Assembly: GCA_047967505.1 (NCBI GenBank)
Contig: CM106539.1
DNA: 64,000 nucleotides
Reading direction: 5' to 3' (one strand)
Source of the DNA: Dipteris shenzhenensis
Taxonomy: Eukaryota > Polypodiophyta > Polypodiopsida > Gleicheniales
Below the pieces are notes generated by a model. That model saw nothing but the letters and a program-made list of their open reading frames with translations, searched no databases and was not told the origin of the DNA. Positions 32,036-42,955 of this stretch are shown in pieces (position 1 is the stretch's first letter; the number at the start of each line of letters is the position of its first letter). Both the position numbers and the translations under genes were made by a program.

Positions 32036-34759
32036 ATGAACCCAAGGTCTATAGATTTCATTCATAATGCACTCGAAGCACAGGAACTGAGAGAGGAGAG
32101 TATCTTGGAGATGCTTAGTGTAGAGGAGGGACTTAGTTCTTTGGAACGGATGTCCCAGCTGCCTTCTGTTGAGAACGTTACGAGCATCTTGCTTCAGTGC
32201 AGAAAAAAGAAAGATCTAGAGATTACCAAGCGCTTGCATGCCTACATGTGCAAATTTGGGCTCGAAGATCACAAATCTCTTGGGAACTATCTCGTCCCAA
32301 TGTTGGTGCAAGCTGGAAGCATTTGTGACGCTCAGCAGGTTTTTAACCGGTTGGTTGATAGGAATGTGTATTCTTGGACTTATCTCATCATGGGTTATAT
32401 TGAATGTGGGGAACCACACCATGCCTTCAACCTGTACAAGGAAATGCAAGAAGACTCTGTACATCCTAGCAAGTTCACATTCGTGACCCTCCTCAAGGCT
32501 TGTTCTAGGCTGAAAGATGCAGAAAGAGGACGAGAAATACATGCTGAGATTGCCAGGAAGGGATTGGAAAAAGATATTGCCGTTGGCAACACCTTGGTGG
32601 ATATGTATGCCAAATGTGGCTTGCTTGCAAAAGCACAGCTAGTGTTTGACAACCTGCCAATTCAGGATGTAGTCTCGTGGAATATACTAATTGGAGGATA
32701 CGCTGAACATGGTATTGGCGTTGAAGCTTTGAACTGTTTCAAGAAGATGCAACTGAAGGGCATCCCTCCAAATTCTGTAACATATCTTTGCAGCTTGAAA
32801 GCTTGTACCAGCGTAGGAGCTATAGACAAAGGCCAAGAATTACATGCTGATATTGTCAAAAAGGGGCTTGAAAGAGATCTTTTTCTTGGCAGCACCTTGG
32901 TTGATATGTACTCCAAATGCGGCTTGCTTGCAAAAGCACAGGAAGCATTTGACATGCTTCCAGTTCGAAATGAAGTCTCCTGGAATGCACTAATTGCAGG
33001 ATATGCTGAGCATGGTTTTGGAGAGGAAGCACTGAACTGTTTCGACCAGATGCAACTGGAGGGTGTCTCTCCAAATGCTGTTACGTTTGTTTGCAGCTTG
33101 AAAGCTTGTGGCTGCCTAGGAGCCATAGACAAGAGCCGTGAAATAGAGGCTGAGATTGCCAAAAAGGGGCTGGAAGGAGATCCCTTAGTTGGCAACACAT
33201 TAGTGGACACATATGCCAAATGTGGTTCACTTGCAAAAGCACGTGAAGTGTTTGACAAGCTACCAATTCAAGACACAGTCTCCTGGAACATACTCATTGC
33301 TGGATATGCTGAGCATGGGCTTGGTGAGGAAGCTCTGAATTGTTTCAAACAGATGCAACTGGAGGGCGTCTCTCCGGATTCTGTCACATTTGTTTGCAGC
33401 TTGAAAGCTTGTGGCAGCATAGGAGCCATAGAAAAGGGACGAGATATACATGCTGAGATATCAAGAAAGGGGTTGGAAGGAGATCTTTTTGTTGGCAACG
33501 CCCTGGTGGATATGTATGCCAAATGGGGCTCGCTTGCAAAAGCACAAGAAGTGTTTGACAAGCTTCCAATTAAAAATGAGGTCTCATGGAATGCACTAAT
33601 CGCAGGATATGCAGAACATGGTGCTGGTGAAGAAGCACTTCACTACTTTGATCAGATGCAATTGGAGGGTGTCTCTCCAAATGCTGTGACATTTGTTTGC
33701 AGCTTGAAGGCTTGTGTTAGTATAGGAGCCGTAGACAAGGGCCGAGAAATACATGCTGAGATTAGTAGAAGGGGGATGGAAAGAGATCCTTTTGTTGGCA
33801 GCACCTTGGTTGATATGTACGCCAAGTGTGGCTTGCTTGTAAAAGCACAGGCAGCATTTGACAAGCTTCCAGTACACGGTGTAGTCTCATGGACTGCACT
33901 AATCGCAGGATATGCTGAGCATGGCCTTGGTGAGGAAGCACTTAACTGTTTCGAACAGATGCAACTCCAAGCTGTATTTCCAAATGCTGTCACACTTGTT
34001 TGCATCTTGAAAGCTTGTGGCAGCATAGGTGCCATGGATAAGGGTCGAGAAATACACACTGAGATTGCTAGAAAGGGGTTGGAAAGAGAGATCATTGTTG
34101 GCACCACGTTGGTTGATATGTACGCCAAATGTGGTGCACTTGCAGAGGCACAGGAAGCATTTGACAAGCTTCCAGTTCGAAATGAGGTCTCATGGAATGC
34201 ACTAATAGCAGGATATGCCCAGCGAGGAGAAAGTGAAATTGTGTTTTATATGTTCGAGAGAATGAGAGGAGAAGGCATTAAGCCAGGCGAGATCACCTTC
34301 CTTGTTCTTCTTACAGTATGCAGCTACACAGGTCTAGTGGATAAGGGCCAGAAGTATTTTGAGGCAATGAGTGGAGAACATGGCATCACTCCAACTATTG
34401 AGCACTATACTTGCATGGTTGATCTCCTTGGCCGGGCAGGCCAATTGGATGAGGTGGTAACAATGGTGAAAAAGATGCCTTTCCATCCTAATCTTGTGAT
34501 GTGGGTTACTGTGCTGGGTGCTTGTCGAAAGTGGGGAAATGTGAAGCTTGGAAGACTGGCCTTTGAACATGCGGTGCAATTAGATGAAAAGGATGTTGCA
34601 GCTTACGTCTTGATGTCTAACATCTATGCAGATGCTCACATGCAGGAGGACGAGAAGAAGGTGGAGGCGATGAGAGTGAAAGAACAAGCAAGGAAGAAGC
34701 TAGGACAGAGTTGGTGGACTGACACTGGTACAGGTGAGGTAGGAGGCTCAGATCAATAA
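32036..34759 (+). CDS. PLS-class pentatricopeptide-repeat protein, E subgroup
   Basis: An intact 907-residue frame, the only healthy gene in the window. PLS-class PPR proteins bind organellar RNA base by base and mostly guide editing. From residue 110 there are seven consecutive P-L-S modules of exactly 101 residues, beginning at 110, 211, 312, 413, 514, 615 and 716, with motifs such as VSWNALIAGYAEHG, LKACGSIGA and LVDMYAKCG. Residues 755-890 form the final P2/L2/S2 and E-type block (LLGRAGQLDEV, AAYVLMSNIYADA). There is no DYW deaminase, so a partner would be needed for editing. The N-terminal 109 residues have no clear targeting peptide. The ATG is the first in its frame: TAA lies at 32030-32032. 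The protein ends soon after LGQSWWTD. Function on a particular transcript cannot be inferred. Confidence 0.96.
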   Translation: MNPRSIDFIHNALEAQELREESILEMLSVEEGLSSLERMSQLPSVENVTSILLQCRKKKDLEITKRLHAYMCKFGLEDHKSLGNYLVPMLVQAGSICDAQQVFNRLVDRNVYSWTYLIMGYIECGEPHHAFNLYKEMQEDSVHPSKFTFVTLLKACSRLKDAERGREIHAEIARKGLEKDIAVGNTLVDMYAKCGLLAKAQLVFDNLPIQDVVSWNILIGGYAEHGIGVEALNCFKKMQLKGIPPNSVTYLCSLKACTSVGAIDKGQELHADIVKKGLERDLFLGSTLVDMYSKCGLLAKAQEAFDMLPVRNEVSWNALIAGYAEHGFGEEALNCFDQMQLEGVSPNAVTFVCSLKACGCLGAIDKSREIEAEIAKKGLEGDPLVGNTLVDTYAKCGSLAKAREVFDKLPIQDTVSWNILIAGYAEHGLGEEALNCFKQMQLEGVSPDSVTFVCSLKACGSIGAIEKGRDIHAEISRKGLEGDLFVGNALVDMYAKWGSLAKAQEVFDKLPIKNEVSWNALIAGYAEHGAGEEALHYFDQMQLEGVSPNAVTFVCSLKACVSIGAVDKGREIHAEISRRGMERDPFVGSTLVDMYAKCGLLVKAQAAFDKLPVHGVVSWTALIAGYAEHGLGEEALNCFEQMQLQAVFPNAVTLVCILKACGSIGAMDKGREIHTEIARKGLEREIIVGTTLVDMYAKCGALAEAQEAFDKLPVRNEVSWNALIAGYAQRGESEIVFYMFERMRGEGIKPGEITFLVLLTVCSYTGLVDKGQKYFEAMSGEHGITPTIEHYTCMVDLLGRAGQLDEVVTMVKKMPFHPNLVMWVTVLGACRKWGNVKLGRLAFEHAVQLDEKDVAAYVLMSNIYADAHMQEDEKKVEAMRVKEQARKKLGQSWWTDTGTGEVGGSDQ

Positions 34760-36330
34760 TTTGTGCTATAGTGGGTTGCCTCATAAGATCATGAATCGGT
34801 CTTAAAACAAGCTGGTATAATTTTTGAATCTCCAATATGTAGAAGCGAATCTGCAAATTTTACGAATCAGCAGATGCCAGAAGTTTTGTGATTTCTGCAA
34901 TTTAAAGTTTTTATTTTTAATGATTTTTGTGAAATCAAGTGGATTTTTCACGTTTACTTCCTTTGTGATTTTCATGCCTGTTGTCAAGTTTTGTACGCAA
35001 TCAATTTTGTACTACCGTATGACAGGAACCATGTAGATATTTTAATGGATGATCACAATATTTATATTATGAGTATTGAAGATGTTAACGAGTCCAGCAC
35101 TCCCAACTTCAAATACTGCACTACTTTAGTTTAATTCTGGAAGAGAATGCTTGGGAAACTCCTTAGCGAGTGAATGGTCTGTTGTAGTTGAATCCTTTTA
35201 AAGATTTGGTTACAATTCAACCATCTGTGAATCTCTCCTAAAATTTTCATTCTTAGCTGACTCTTCAACTACAAGGAACCTTTTAACTGAGAAAATTGGT
35301 AGTATTAAGTTCACATATGATTTGACTCTGAAGGCTCCATGCGAGATCCTAGCTCGGCAGGGTCTTTCTTGGGGGCTTTCCCTGCTCAAGGCCACTCCTG
35401 CTAGCTCCTCCCTCGCTTCCTCCACCTTGCTCCCCTCCAGCTTTGCTACTCGCGCATCAGCAAGCTACCCCCCCTCCCCCTCCTTTTCTTCCTCCACACC
35501 GCTGTCCTTTTCCACTTTTTTCTTTCTCTCATTCCCCACTCCGCCTTCTTTTCTCTGCGCTTAGCAGGAGCAGCTTCTTTGTTATGATTCTATAGCGTGG
35601 AATCTTGGTGGTGACCCTTTCTGGTTGGGAAAAGGGTCTCTTTTGGCAGCTCCCTCGTTTCCCCAAGCCATTCGGATTTGTGTCTCCCAAGAAGACAAAC
35701 AACAAGTGAAAATTGCCGTTTAGTCCCTTCAGGACAAAGCACTCGTGGGCCACATTGTTGGCCTCACTCCTACTTGGAGCCAGATTTGTGATTGGATACA
35801 TGCGATTTTGGCTTTGTTGTTCGTCATACCATGGTACCATGGCTTCATAGTCACACCATGTAACATGTTTCCCAGTGATGCTTCAGTTCCCAGCCTCCCA
35901 AAGGAGTATCATTCCATTTAATCTTCTATATCAAGGGATGTTTTTTGTATAGTGAAGGAGTCACGGACTACGATAGCCTCAATTCTATCGATTGACAATG
36001 TTCCTCAGCTCAGCATGATTGCAGAATAACTTGCCCGAGGAGTTCCTTCTTGAGACCTTAGATGAGGTGAGCTCCGACAGAGGGTTGAGATTTCAGGACT
36101 CCCAGACCGCACGAGTCACAAACCCCTTAGGTTGAGTCTTCCGAGGGGGCTTGGACCCAGGTGGACCAAAGGAAGCTAGGGAAAAGAGCTGCAAAGAATC
36201 ACAAAGAAAGTGCACAACAGCTGTCAAACAACATGTAGGAACAAGAATGGAGATGGATTGTGAACACAAGAGAACAAGAAGTAAACACAAGTGAACTCCA
36301 ATTGAAATGTTCAACCAAATGAAGTACAAG
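34760..36330. other. PPR 3' flank; no gene
   Basis: AT-rich 3' flank, then a pyrimidine-rich stretch (35350-35560) with compositional open frames on both strands. The part just left of 36331 could be the R-U5 part of the copia LTR but does not match the other LTR. Confidence 0.4.
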
Positions 36331-36419
36331 TACTTGGTATATATAGTCCAAGTACTAACACACAAAATAGACTAAGTCCTAGTCTTTCCTACACCACCAT
36401 ATCATTGTATATCTCTACA
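36331..36419 (-). repeat. Copia LTR, conserved U3 end (3' copy)
   Basis: This matches 40845-40936 over about 90 bp, including CACACAAAATAGACTA and CACCACCATATCATTGTA, and ends CTCTACA. It abuts the polypurine tract. Beyond 36331 the sequence no longer matches the other LTR. The TATA-containing loop at 36338-36347 is inverted relative to the other copy. Confidence 0.88.
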
Positions 36420-36531
36420 AATCCCCCCTCAATGATATGACTGAAGTACTCTGGAATGATCTCAAAAGTACTTGAAGTACCCACATGTGGATATAGCAAC
36501 CTATGGGAGTACAAAGAAAACCAATGTTATT

Positions 36532-37940
36532 TTACAACCCCCCTTGACATTGTTTGAATGTCTCTGATCCCCAAATTGTGTCAATGATGTGTGAAGATAG
36601 GATTTTCGTGAAGATATCTGCCACATTGTCCTCAAGGGAACAATATGTAAGATCAATGAAGCCATCTTGAATACAATCCCACACATAATGATAGTGATTT
36701 TCATTGTGTTTCATGCAAGCATGAAAGACAGGATTGTTGCCAATGGCGATGCAACTCTGGCTGTCACAAAAAATTGGAGATGCCTCACCATCCTGAGCAT
36801 GACACATATCATACAGTAGCTTCCTTAACCATATGCATTCGATAGTGGCTGCGTTTGTTGCTTCATATTCAACTTCACTGGAGGAGAGAGAGACGCAGCT
36901 TTGCTTCTTATTGAGCCATGATATGCACGCGGAGCCCAATGAGAAACCTGAAGTGGACTTGCGGTCATCAATGTCCCCTGATCAATCTAAGTCTGAAAAA
37001 CCACTCAGCAATACGTCACCATTTGGAGCATAATGCAGCCCATAAGAGAGTGTACCATGTACATATTTGAGAACCCTTTTTGTTGCGTTCCAATGCGTGA
37101 CTGTGGGACAATGCATGAACTGGCTGACTAACCCTGTGGCATAGGCAATGTCTGGTGTAGTGGAAAAAATGTTTGATAAGACTACCCACCAGCTTCCTGT
37201 AGAGTGTGCCATCAAACTTTTCAGCCTCATCATGCTTACTCAACTTGATTCCCTTCTCCAATGGTGTGGCCGCAGGTTTACAATTCTCCATGTTAAATTT
37301 CTGCAAGAGACCCTTTGAGTACTTTGTCTGTGACATAGATGTCCCCCCTTGGGTCTACCAAAATTCAATGCCAAGACAATAGTGAAGCAAGCCCAGATCT
37401 AGCATAACAAATGTCTGATATGAGACAGACTTCACTGCTGCAATTTTTTGCAAATTACTGCCCATGATTATAATGTCATCCCCATATAGCACAAGAATGA
37501 CCAAATCTGTGTTTTCTTGCAAACACAAAGATTGGGCTCTGTATGTGTATTCACAAATCCCTGGAACAGCAAAAACTGATGTATCTTGTGATACCATGCA
37601 TGAGGTGCTTACTTGAGCCCATATAATTCCTTTTTCAGCTTGCATACCTTGTGCTCTTGTGCCTCCACAAAACCTTGGGGCTGCTGCACATAGACTTCTT
37701 TGAGATCCCCATTCAGAAAGGCAGTCTTGACATCCATCTGAAAGACTGAGACCACCCATAGTTTGCAGCTAAGGTAATGACACACCGAATGGTAGTCATT
37801 TTGGCTACCGGAGCAAAGGTCTCCTCATAGTCAATTCCTTCTTGATCATACCCCTTGGCAACAAGACGCCTTGTGTTTCTCAACAATACCATCTGCATGA
37901 TACTTGACTTTGTAGATCCATTTGATGCCAACCACATTCT
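36532..37940 (-). pseudogene. Copia reverse transcriptase and RNase H
   Basis: RT blocks: [19 protein letters not shown] (about 37850), then LVILVLYGDDIIIMGSN (about 37500-37445) with the catalytic YGDD intact, CKPAATPLEKGIKLS (about 37270), and AYATGLVSQFMHCPT (about 37120). RNase H follows: SWLNKKQSCVSLSSSEVEYE (about 36910) and NPVFHACMKHNENHYHYV (about 36720), then NVADIFTKILSSHI. The frame changes at about 37760, 37360 and 37000. RT and RNase H convert element RNA to DNA. It is recognisable end to end but not translatable as one protein. Confidence 0.9.
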
Positions 37941-37997
37941 TGCCTATGGGATGATCAATCAAATCCCATGTGCCATTCTTCTCAATGGATATAATTT

Positions 37998-39250
37998 CTA
38001 ATTCCATGGCTTTCTGCCATGTGGGATGTCCTGTGGATCTTCAAAACGCTGAGGTTCATTTTCAGCTTCCATCGCTGTAGTCATCAAGGAAAATTTGACT
38101 TGATTCTGAGCACTTTTGGTGCTGGCTCTAGTTCTCACTAAAGTGGGCTGATCTCTGGCATCTACAAAAACATCCATGGTTACGATTACTTTCCTTGTGG
38201 CTGGATCATAAAGCCTGAAGCCTCTACTTTCACTGCTATACCCCACAAAGATGCATTTAGTGCTCTTATCATCAAGCTTGGTTCGTCGATTCTAAGCTGG
38301 TACCAATGCATATGCAACTGACCCAAATACCTTGAAATGATTCACCTTGGGCTTGTAATCATAAAATGCCTCAAAAGGCGTACTGTCAACCAATGCTTGT
38401 GTAGGGCATCGATTCTGAATATATGTACCTATAACTATTGCTTCACCCCAAAATGCTTTTGACATTTTCTTAAATTTCAGCATACACCGTGTCAACTCCA
38501 TGAGAGTCCTATTCTTCTTGTCTGCAATTGGATTATGTTGAGGCAAGTATGACACTATTTTGTGATTCTTTATCCAATGCTCTTTGAAGTACCCTTCAAA
38601 GGCATTTGAAGTGTAGTCTCCCCCATTGTTGAAATTGAGTGTTCCAATTCGAGAATTGGTTTGGTTCTAGCCAATGCTTTGAACTCCTTGAACCAATTGA
38701 ACACTTCATATCTGCATTTCATGAAAAAGAGCCACGTGAACCTAGAATATGAATGTAACAAAATAGCGATACCCTCTATGGGTAGTTACATTCAGTGGTC
38801 CACAAACATCACTATGCACAATTTGCAAAACCTTGTGTGCTCTTATTGAACCTAGGCCATCCTTTTGGAAAGGTAGGCGATGTAACTTTCCAAGTGCACA
38901 GGCTTCACACACCTATTAAGCGGGGTGCTATAATTTTGGCAAACCTTCAACCATATTATGATTATGCAAATATGCCAAAGCTCTGTGGTGCGCATGACCA
39001 AACCTGGCATGCCATAAATCACCAAGAATAGCATACAAGACAGCCAAAGCATGCTGGTTATGGGTATGAGCATCAAGCTTGTAAAGACCCATGCTGGCCT
39101 CATAAGAGTCTGTAGCCACAATCTCACACGCTTTCTTTGGATCCTTGATCGTGCATTGATCATCCTGAAATTCCACAAGGATATACTGATCATGGGCCAT
39201 GGATGGAAGTGAAACAAGATTTTTCCTCAAGTCAGGAACATACCACACAT
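37998..39250 (-). pseudogene. Copia integrase with GAG-pre-integrase block
   Basis: The pre-integrase zinc region is MWYVPDLRKNLVSL (about 39245) and DLWHARFGHAHHRALAYL (about 39010). The core is seen in pieces: SRFTWLFFMKCRYEVFNWF (about 38750), then, in another frame, YLPQHNPIADKKNRTLME (about 38550), with Ala-Asp where the catalytic Glu of N-x-x-x-E-R usually lies, and AFWGEAIVIGTYIQNRCPT. C-terminal: GYSSESRGFRLYDPATRKV (about 38245). The domain inserts cDNA. The apparent Glu loss and frame breaks make it inactive. Confidence 0.85.
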
Positions 39251-39715
39251 CGCAAATATACTTTTTCTTTCATGAATCCAGAAGGATGGGAACATCTCCC
39301 ACTCCCATGATGTCGTAAGTTGCAGCATCAGCACAAGTAACTTGTCTGCCATGAACCGGTTTGATTTCTTCAAACCACTCTTTCTTGCGAGTCATGTGAT
39401 TTGACGCACCACTATCTAGATACCAAGTATCTATGGCAGCAAGTGAAGAATCACCAGATGAAGCATGAGAAGCATCAAATGCAACTGAATCCCCCCTAGC
39501 ACCAAAGCTGTCCTGAAATGCAACAAATACAAAATCCTTTCCCTCTTCTACAAAATGTGCATGAAATGGTGAAGCATTTGCATTCTCAGTTGGTGCAACA
39601 TAATTATTTCTTGTGCCTTTTCTCTTTTTCTCATTGTTGGCAATCCGTTTCTGGCACTCTGCAATGTAATGACCATGCTTTTTGTAATAATTGCATATGC
39701 CTTTCTTCACCTTTG
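39251..39715 (-). pseudogene. Copia zinc knuckle and aspartic protease
   Basis: One frame holds a degenerate knuckle, CNYYKKHGHYIAEC (about 39697-39656), in which the second Cys is Tyr, then a charged linker and the protease site DTWYLDSGASNHMT (about 39430-39390) with the catalytic Asp intact, followed by CADAATYDIMGVGDV. The protease matures gag-pol; the knuckle binds RNA. Confidence 0.9.
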
Positions 39716-40380
39716 CACCTTAATCTGCATTCCCTGCATTTGTGTTTGCATTTCCCTCCTTCCTAGGCTGATGGGCATGGCTGGTCTTTTTTTGAAAATG
39801 ACCTCCTGTAGGTTGAAATCTACCCTTTCCATGGGTGGCAAGTACTTGCTCCCCCTGACTAGAGGAATGGGCAGCATTGGAAGTCCTCATTTCTTTCTGT
39901 AAGAGAAACCCAGCTAACTCATTAAAAGTGAGTGGAGCAGCCTTGAGCATAATGATCAAGGGGATAACAAATGTGCCATATGAAGGAGCCAGGTTGTTGA
40001 GGGTAATAGAGACCGATTTCTTGTCTTCTATGTCCTCATCAATGGCTACAAGCTCATCTCAAATATCAGTAATCTTAGCAATGTGCTCTGAAATAGTTTG
40101 ACCTTCTAGCATGGAAAGGTCATTGAGCTTATTGTTCAAAGCAATGCTTCTTGCTTCATTCTTGACATTCCACATACTTTTTAGCTTGTCCCAAGCATTC
40201 TTTGCATGCTTGCATGACTTAATGGTTGACTTGATGTGTGTCTTCACTGATAATTATAATCAAAGACAAAGCTTGGGCATTCCTACTATCAAACCTCTTC
40301 TAATCCTGTGTGGGAGCCACCTGGATAGTGGTAGAAGTATAACCACAAATCATAGTGGGGTCCATCCAACTCATATGCCT
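39716..40380 (-). pseudogene. Copia gag (UBN2-type)
   Basis: Segments TIKSCKHAKNAWDKLKSMW (about 40220) and LNNKLNDLSMLEGQTISEH (about 40140), then, after a frame break near 40060, LTFNELAGFLLQKEMR (about 39930), are characteristic of UBN2-type copia gag. The start lies a short distance after the primer site at 40383-40394 but no clear ATG remains. Confidence 0.82.
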
Positions 40381-40382
40381 CA

Positions 40383-40394
40383 GTCCTGGTACCA
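40383..40394 (-). promoter_or_regulatory. Copia primer-binding site (degenerate initiator tRNA-Met type)
   Basis: The minus strand reads TGGTACCAGGAC, 9 of 12 bases matching the initiator-Met site TGGTATCAGAGC. It lies a few bases inside the LTR boundary at about 40399. Confidence 0.6.
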
Positions 40395-40398
40395 AAAA

Positions 40399-40936
40399 TG
40401 CTGATTGAGAGACATGACTACAAGCTCAAGAATAAAGGCAAATGTATGTGCAAATAAAATGCAAGTGAAAGGCAAGTAACTTCAATGCAATCACTGCAAG
40501 GGCATACACTAATAGTGGTGGCTGTTTTGAAATAACAGAGAATGTTTCCCAAAAAATATCTACCCAAACCACAATCCCTTCGGGGATACAAAATGAAATC
40601 AAGAAATATATTTCAGCCCCAAAAATAGTCCTCAATCATAGCCAAACACTAGCTCACAATGCAATGAACTTCTGTCCCAAAATAGACCAAAATCTCAGCC
40701 AAGCAATGACTCACAATGCAACAACAATTTCTTGCTGAACTGGCAACCAAAATGTGCATAACCTTCAGCCAACACTGGGCCCCAAAATGTGCACCACCTG
40801 AGTAATAGATTGAGTTGAATATGCAGCCCCAAAACTATCCCAAATACTTGGACTATATATACCAACAAGTACTAACACACAAAATAGACTAGGTCCTAGT
40901 CTATCCTACACCACCATATCATTGTATATCTCTACA
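40399..40936 (-). repeat. Copia LTR (5' copy)
   Basis: On the minus strand the LTR starts TGTAGAGATATACAATG at 40936, has a TATATATA box near 40855 and ends close to the primer site. About 540 bp long. Its R-U5 part contains loosely repeated blocks around TCAGCCAA and CTCACAATGCAA (40610-40730). Confidence 0.7.
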
Positions 40937-41117
40937 CAACAGGCAAGACCCTCACTAGCTCCCCTAGCCTAAGAGGAGCACATAGAGAGGGGCCCCTTTG
41001 GATGACCACAGACACTGAGGGTGAGGTTCTCTTCGATTTCTCAGCAAATAGTGCAAAAGCCTACCTAGGTGCATGCTCAGAAGGTGTTTCCTCCAAGTCA
41101 CTCGCCTCTATAATTCA

Positions 41118-42955
41118 TGAAAGCTCATAGTGGTAGGGAGAGAAGCAAGCTAACACTAGGAATGGAAAGGAAAGATAACAAGCATAATGGAAATGAAATG
41201 GAAAGAAAATGAAAGCAATGGACAAGTACTCACATGATACCAAAGAGCTTGATGTTGATTGATATTATAGACAATAGACAAGTACAACACTATATAGTGT
41301 GACATTAGACTCTAGAAAGCCATAGTGTATATGGGATAACTCCCAATATGACATGTGGCATGTCTAGGACTCACTAGACTATAAAACACACCTAGAACAC
41401 TCATTTTAGGCTCACTTTGGCTTCATATTCCAACACCCCCCCATGAAGGCAAGGTGAGAGACTAATGGAATGGAACCAAGAACAGAACATGACAATGACA
41501 GTTATCAAACTATGCATCCCATGTAACTCAGAGGCTAAATTCTGAGCATATTCAGAGGTTGATCCAAGCACTCTCATGGCTTGAGACTCAACATGCTCAG
41601 AGGCCCACGTTATAGCATGGCTCATAGGTCTAGGAATACACCGCCATCCTGGAACTTGGCCAAGCCTGATAACGAGACCTATCAAAGCCAATACATATGG
41701 CTCCCACAGTACATCTCGCTTCATAACAGGGCATGTTAGGAAGCCACGCACCAAAACATAGCAAAATCAATACATCTTTTTAGGAGGACTATCCAAGGTA
41801 GAGGACCTTTAGACTCAATGAAAACCAAACACTCAATACATGTCATTTTAGGGGGACTACCCAAGGCAGAGAACCCCAAAATAGATCAAGCTATAGAAAT
41901 AATAAAAATAGATCTCTTAGAAGTAAGACATGTCCTCCAAGTAGCTAATGCACGTGTGCACATCCCTGTGAGTCGATGATGATGTTGATGAAGCACTAGG
42001 CACGATTGCCCTAAAAAATGTGTTACTCACATAGTGACTCTGAAAATGGCTAAGGGAGAGTCACCGATGTCGAAGTAGAGTCCAAAGGTGTCACGAGCAC
42101 TTCGAGGAGCCAACCAATGTGTACCACGACACCACGAGCGCTCGAAGAGGTGATCAAAGAAGTCAAGGTGTAATCGGGACTCACATCAAGCTTGAAGCAA
42201 TGCACCAATCAGAGAAGTCACTATAGTGTAGTGTGTTAAAGTAGTGTCAAAGTGCTTACATCATGCTAGAAGCATCTTCACTTCCAATGCAATAGTAGAA
42301 AGTGGAGATTCACCTTGATAAGTTCTTCATGAGCTGGAGTAAGACTGAAACTTCTTCATGGTAGATAGAAGTAGAAGGACAACAGCTCCAAGAGAATGAT
42401 GGGCGCCAATTTGCGGGCAACAGCTCTAAGAGAATGTTCGGCAGAAGGAGCAAATGGCAGGCTAGAGCAAAGGTCAATGATGAAGAGGATGAACAGCTCC
42501 ATGCTGAGCTGGCTGCATCATGCTTGGGCTGCCAAATCATTGAGCTCCAAAACAAAATTCACGCGCAAAAACAAATTTTGTCACTTCTTGGAAGGGCTGT
42601 AACTTTTCACAGAGAACTCGGATTACAATGATGTAAAAATGAAATTTGTAGTACTCAAGGTCCTCTACAACTTTGCTGAAGACACAAAGCCGTGATTCTA
42701 CTTCTAGGTCTGGATAGAAGTGTCACATCATCTGTAGGTCGCAGAAAGATGTAGCTAAAGGAAGGAGAAGAGAGGTGGCAAATCATGGCGTGAAGCAGAG
42801 AGCTCAAGGAAGGAGAGAAGAGGTCAGCCTTCCAAGGAGGAGGAGGGAGAGTAGCTTCATTGGCCTTCCTCACCTCAACCTCTTGGAAGGGAAAGGGAAA
42901 GAGAGAGTAGGGCTAGGAACATGGCTCTAATACCACATGAAAGATCATAGTGGAG
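41118..42955 (-). mobile_element. Small non-autonomous LTR element
   Basis: The left LTR runs 41118-41435 (TGAAAGCTCATAGTGG ... CCAACA), followed by a C7 tract, i.e. a minus-strand polypurine tract. An initiator tRNA-Met-type primer site, GGCTCTAATACCA on the plus strand (42923-42935), is followed by TGAAAGATCATAGTGG at 42938, the start of the other LTR, of which only about 18 bp remain recognisable. The 1.5-kb interior has no gag or pol frame. It lies next to the copia element and on the same strand; their LTRs differ. Confidence 0.7.
41760..41885 (-). repeat. Imperfect direct repeat inside the non-autonomous element
   Basis: CATCTTTTTAGGAGGACTATCC (41773 on) and CATTTTAGGGGGACTACCC (41843 on), each followed by AAGG-AGAG-ACC, form a ~70-bp direct duplication. 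Confidence 0.6.

Larger units (their letters stand above)
36331..40936 (-). mobile_element. Ty1/copia retrotransposon, nearly complete
   Basis: Read right to left: LTR (ending 40936), primer site (40394-40383), gag, zinc knuckle, protease, GAG-pre-integrase block, integrase, RT, RNase H, a polypurine tract (GAGGGGGG, minus strand, about 36431-36421) and the other LTR beginning at 36419. The order PR-IN-RT-RH is that of copia elements. All domains are present but several frames are broken. The two LTRs share only the outer ~90 bp. Confidence 0.9.

Noticed and set aside
32216-34167. Long minus-strand frames inside the PPR gene
   Set aside because: They are antisense shadows repeated with the 303-bp module; the plus-strand frame has clear PPR motifs.
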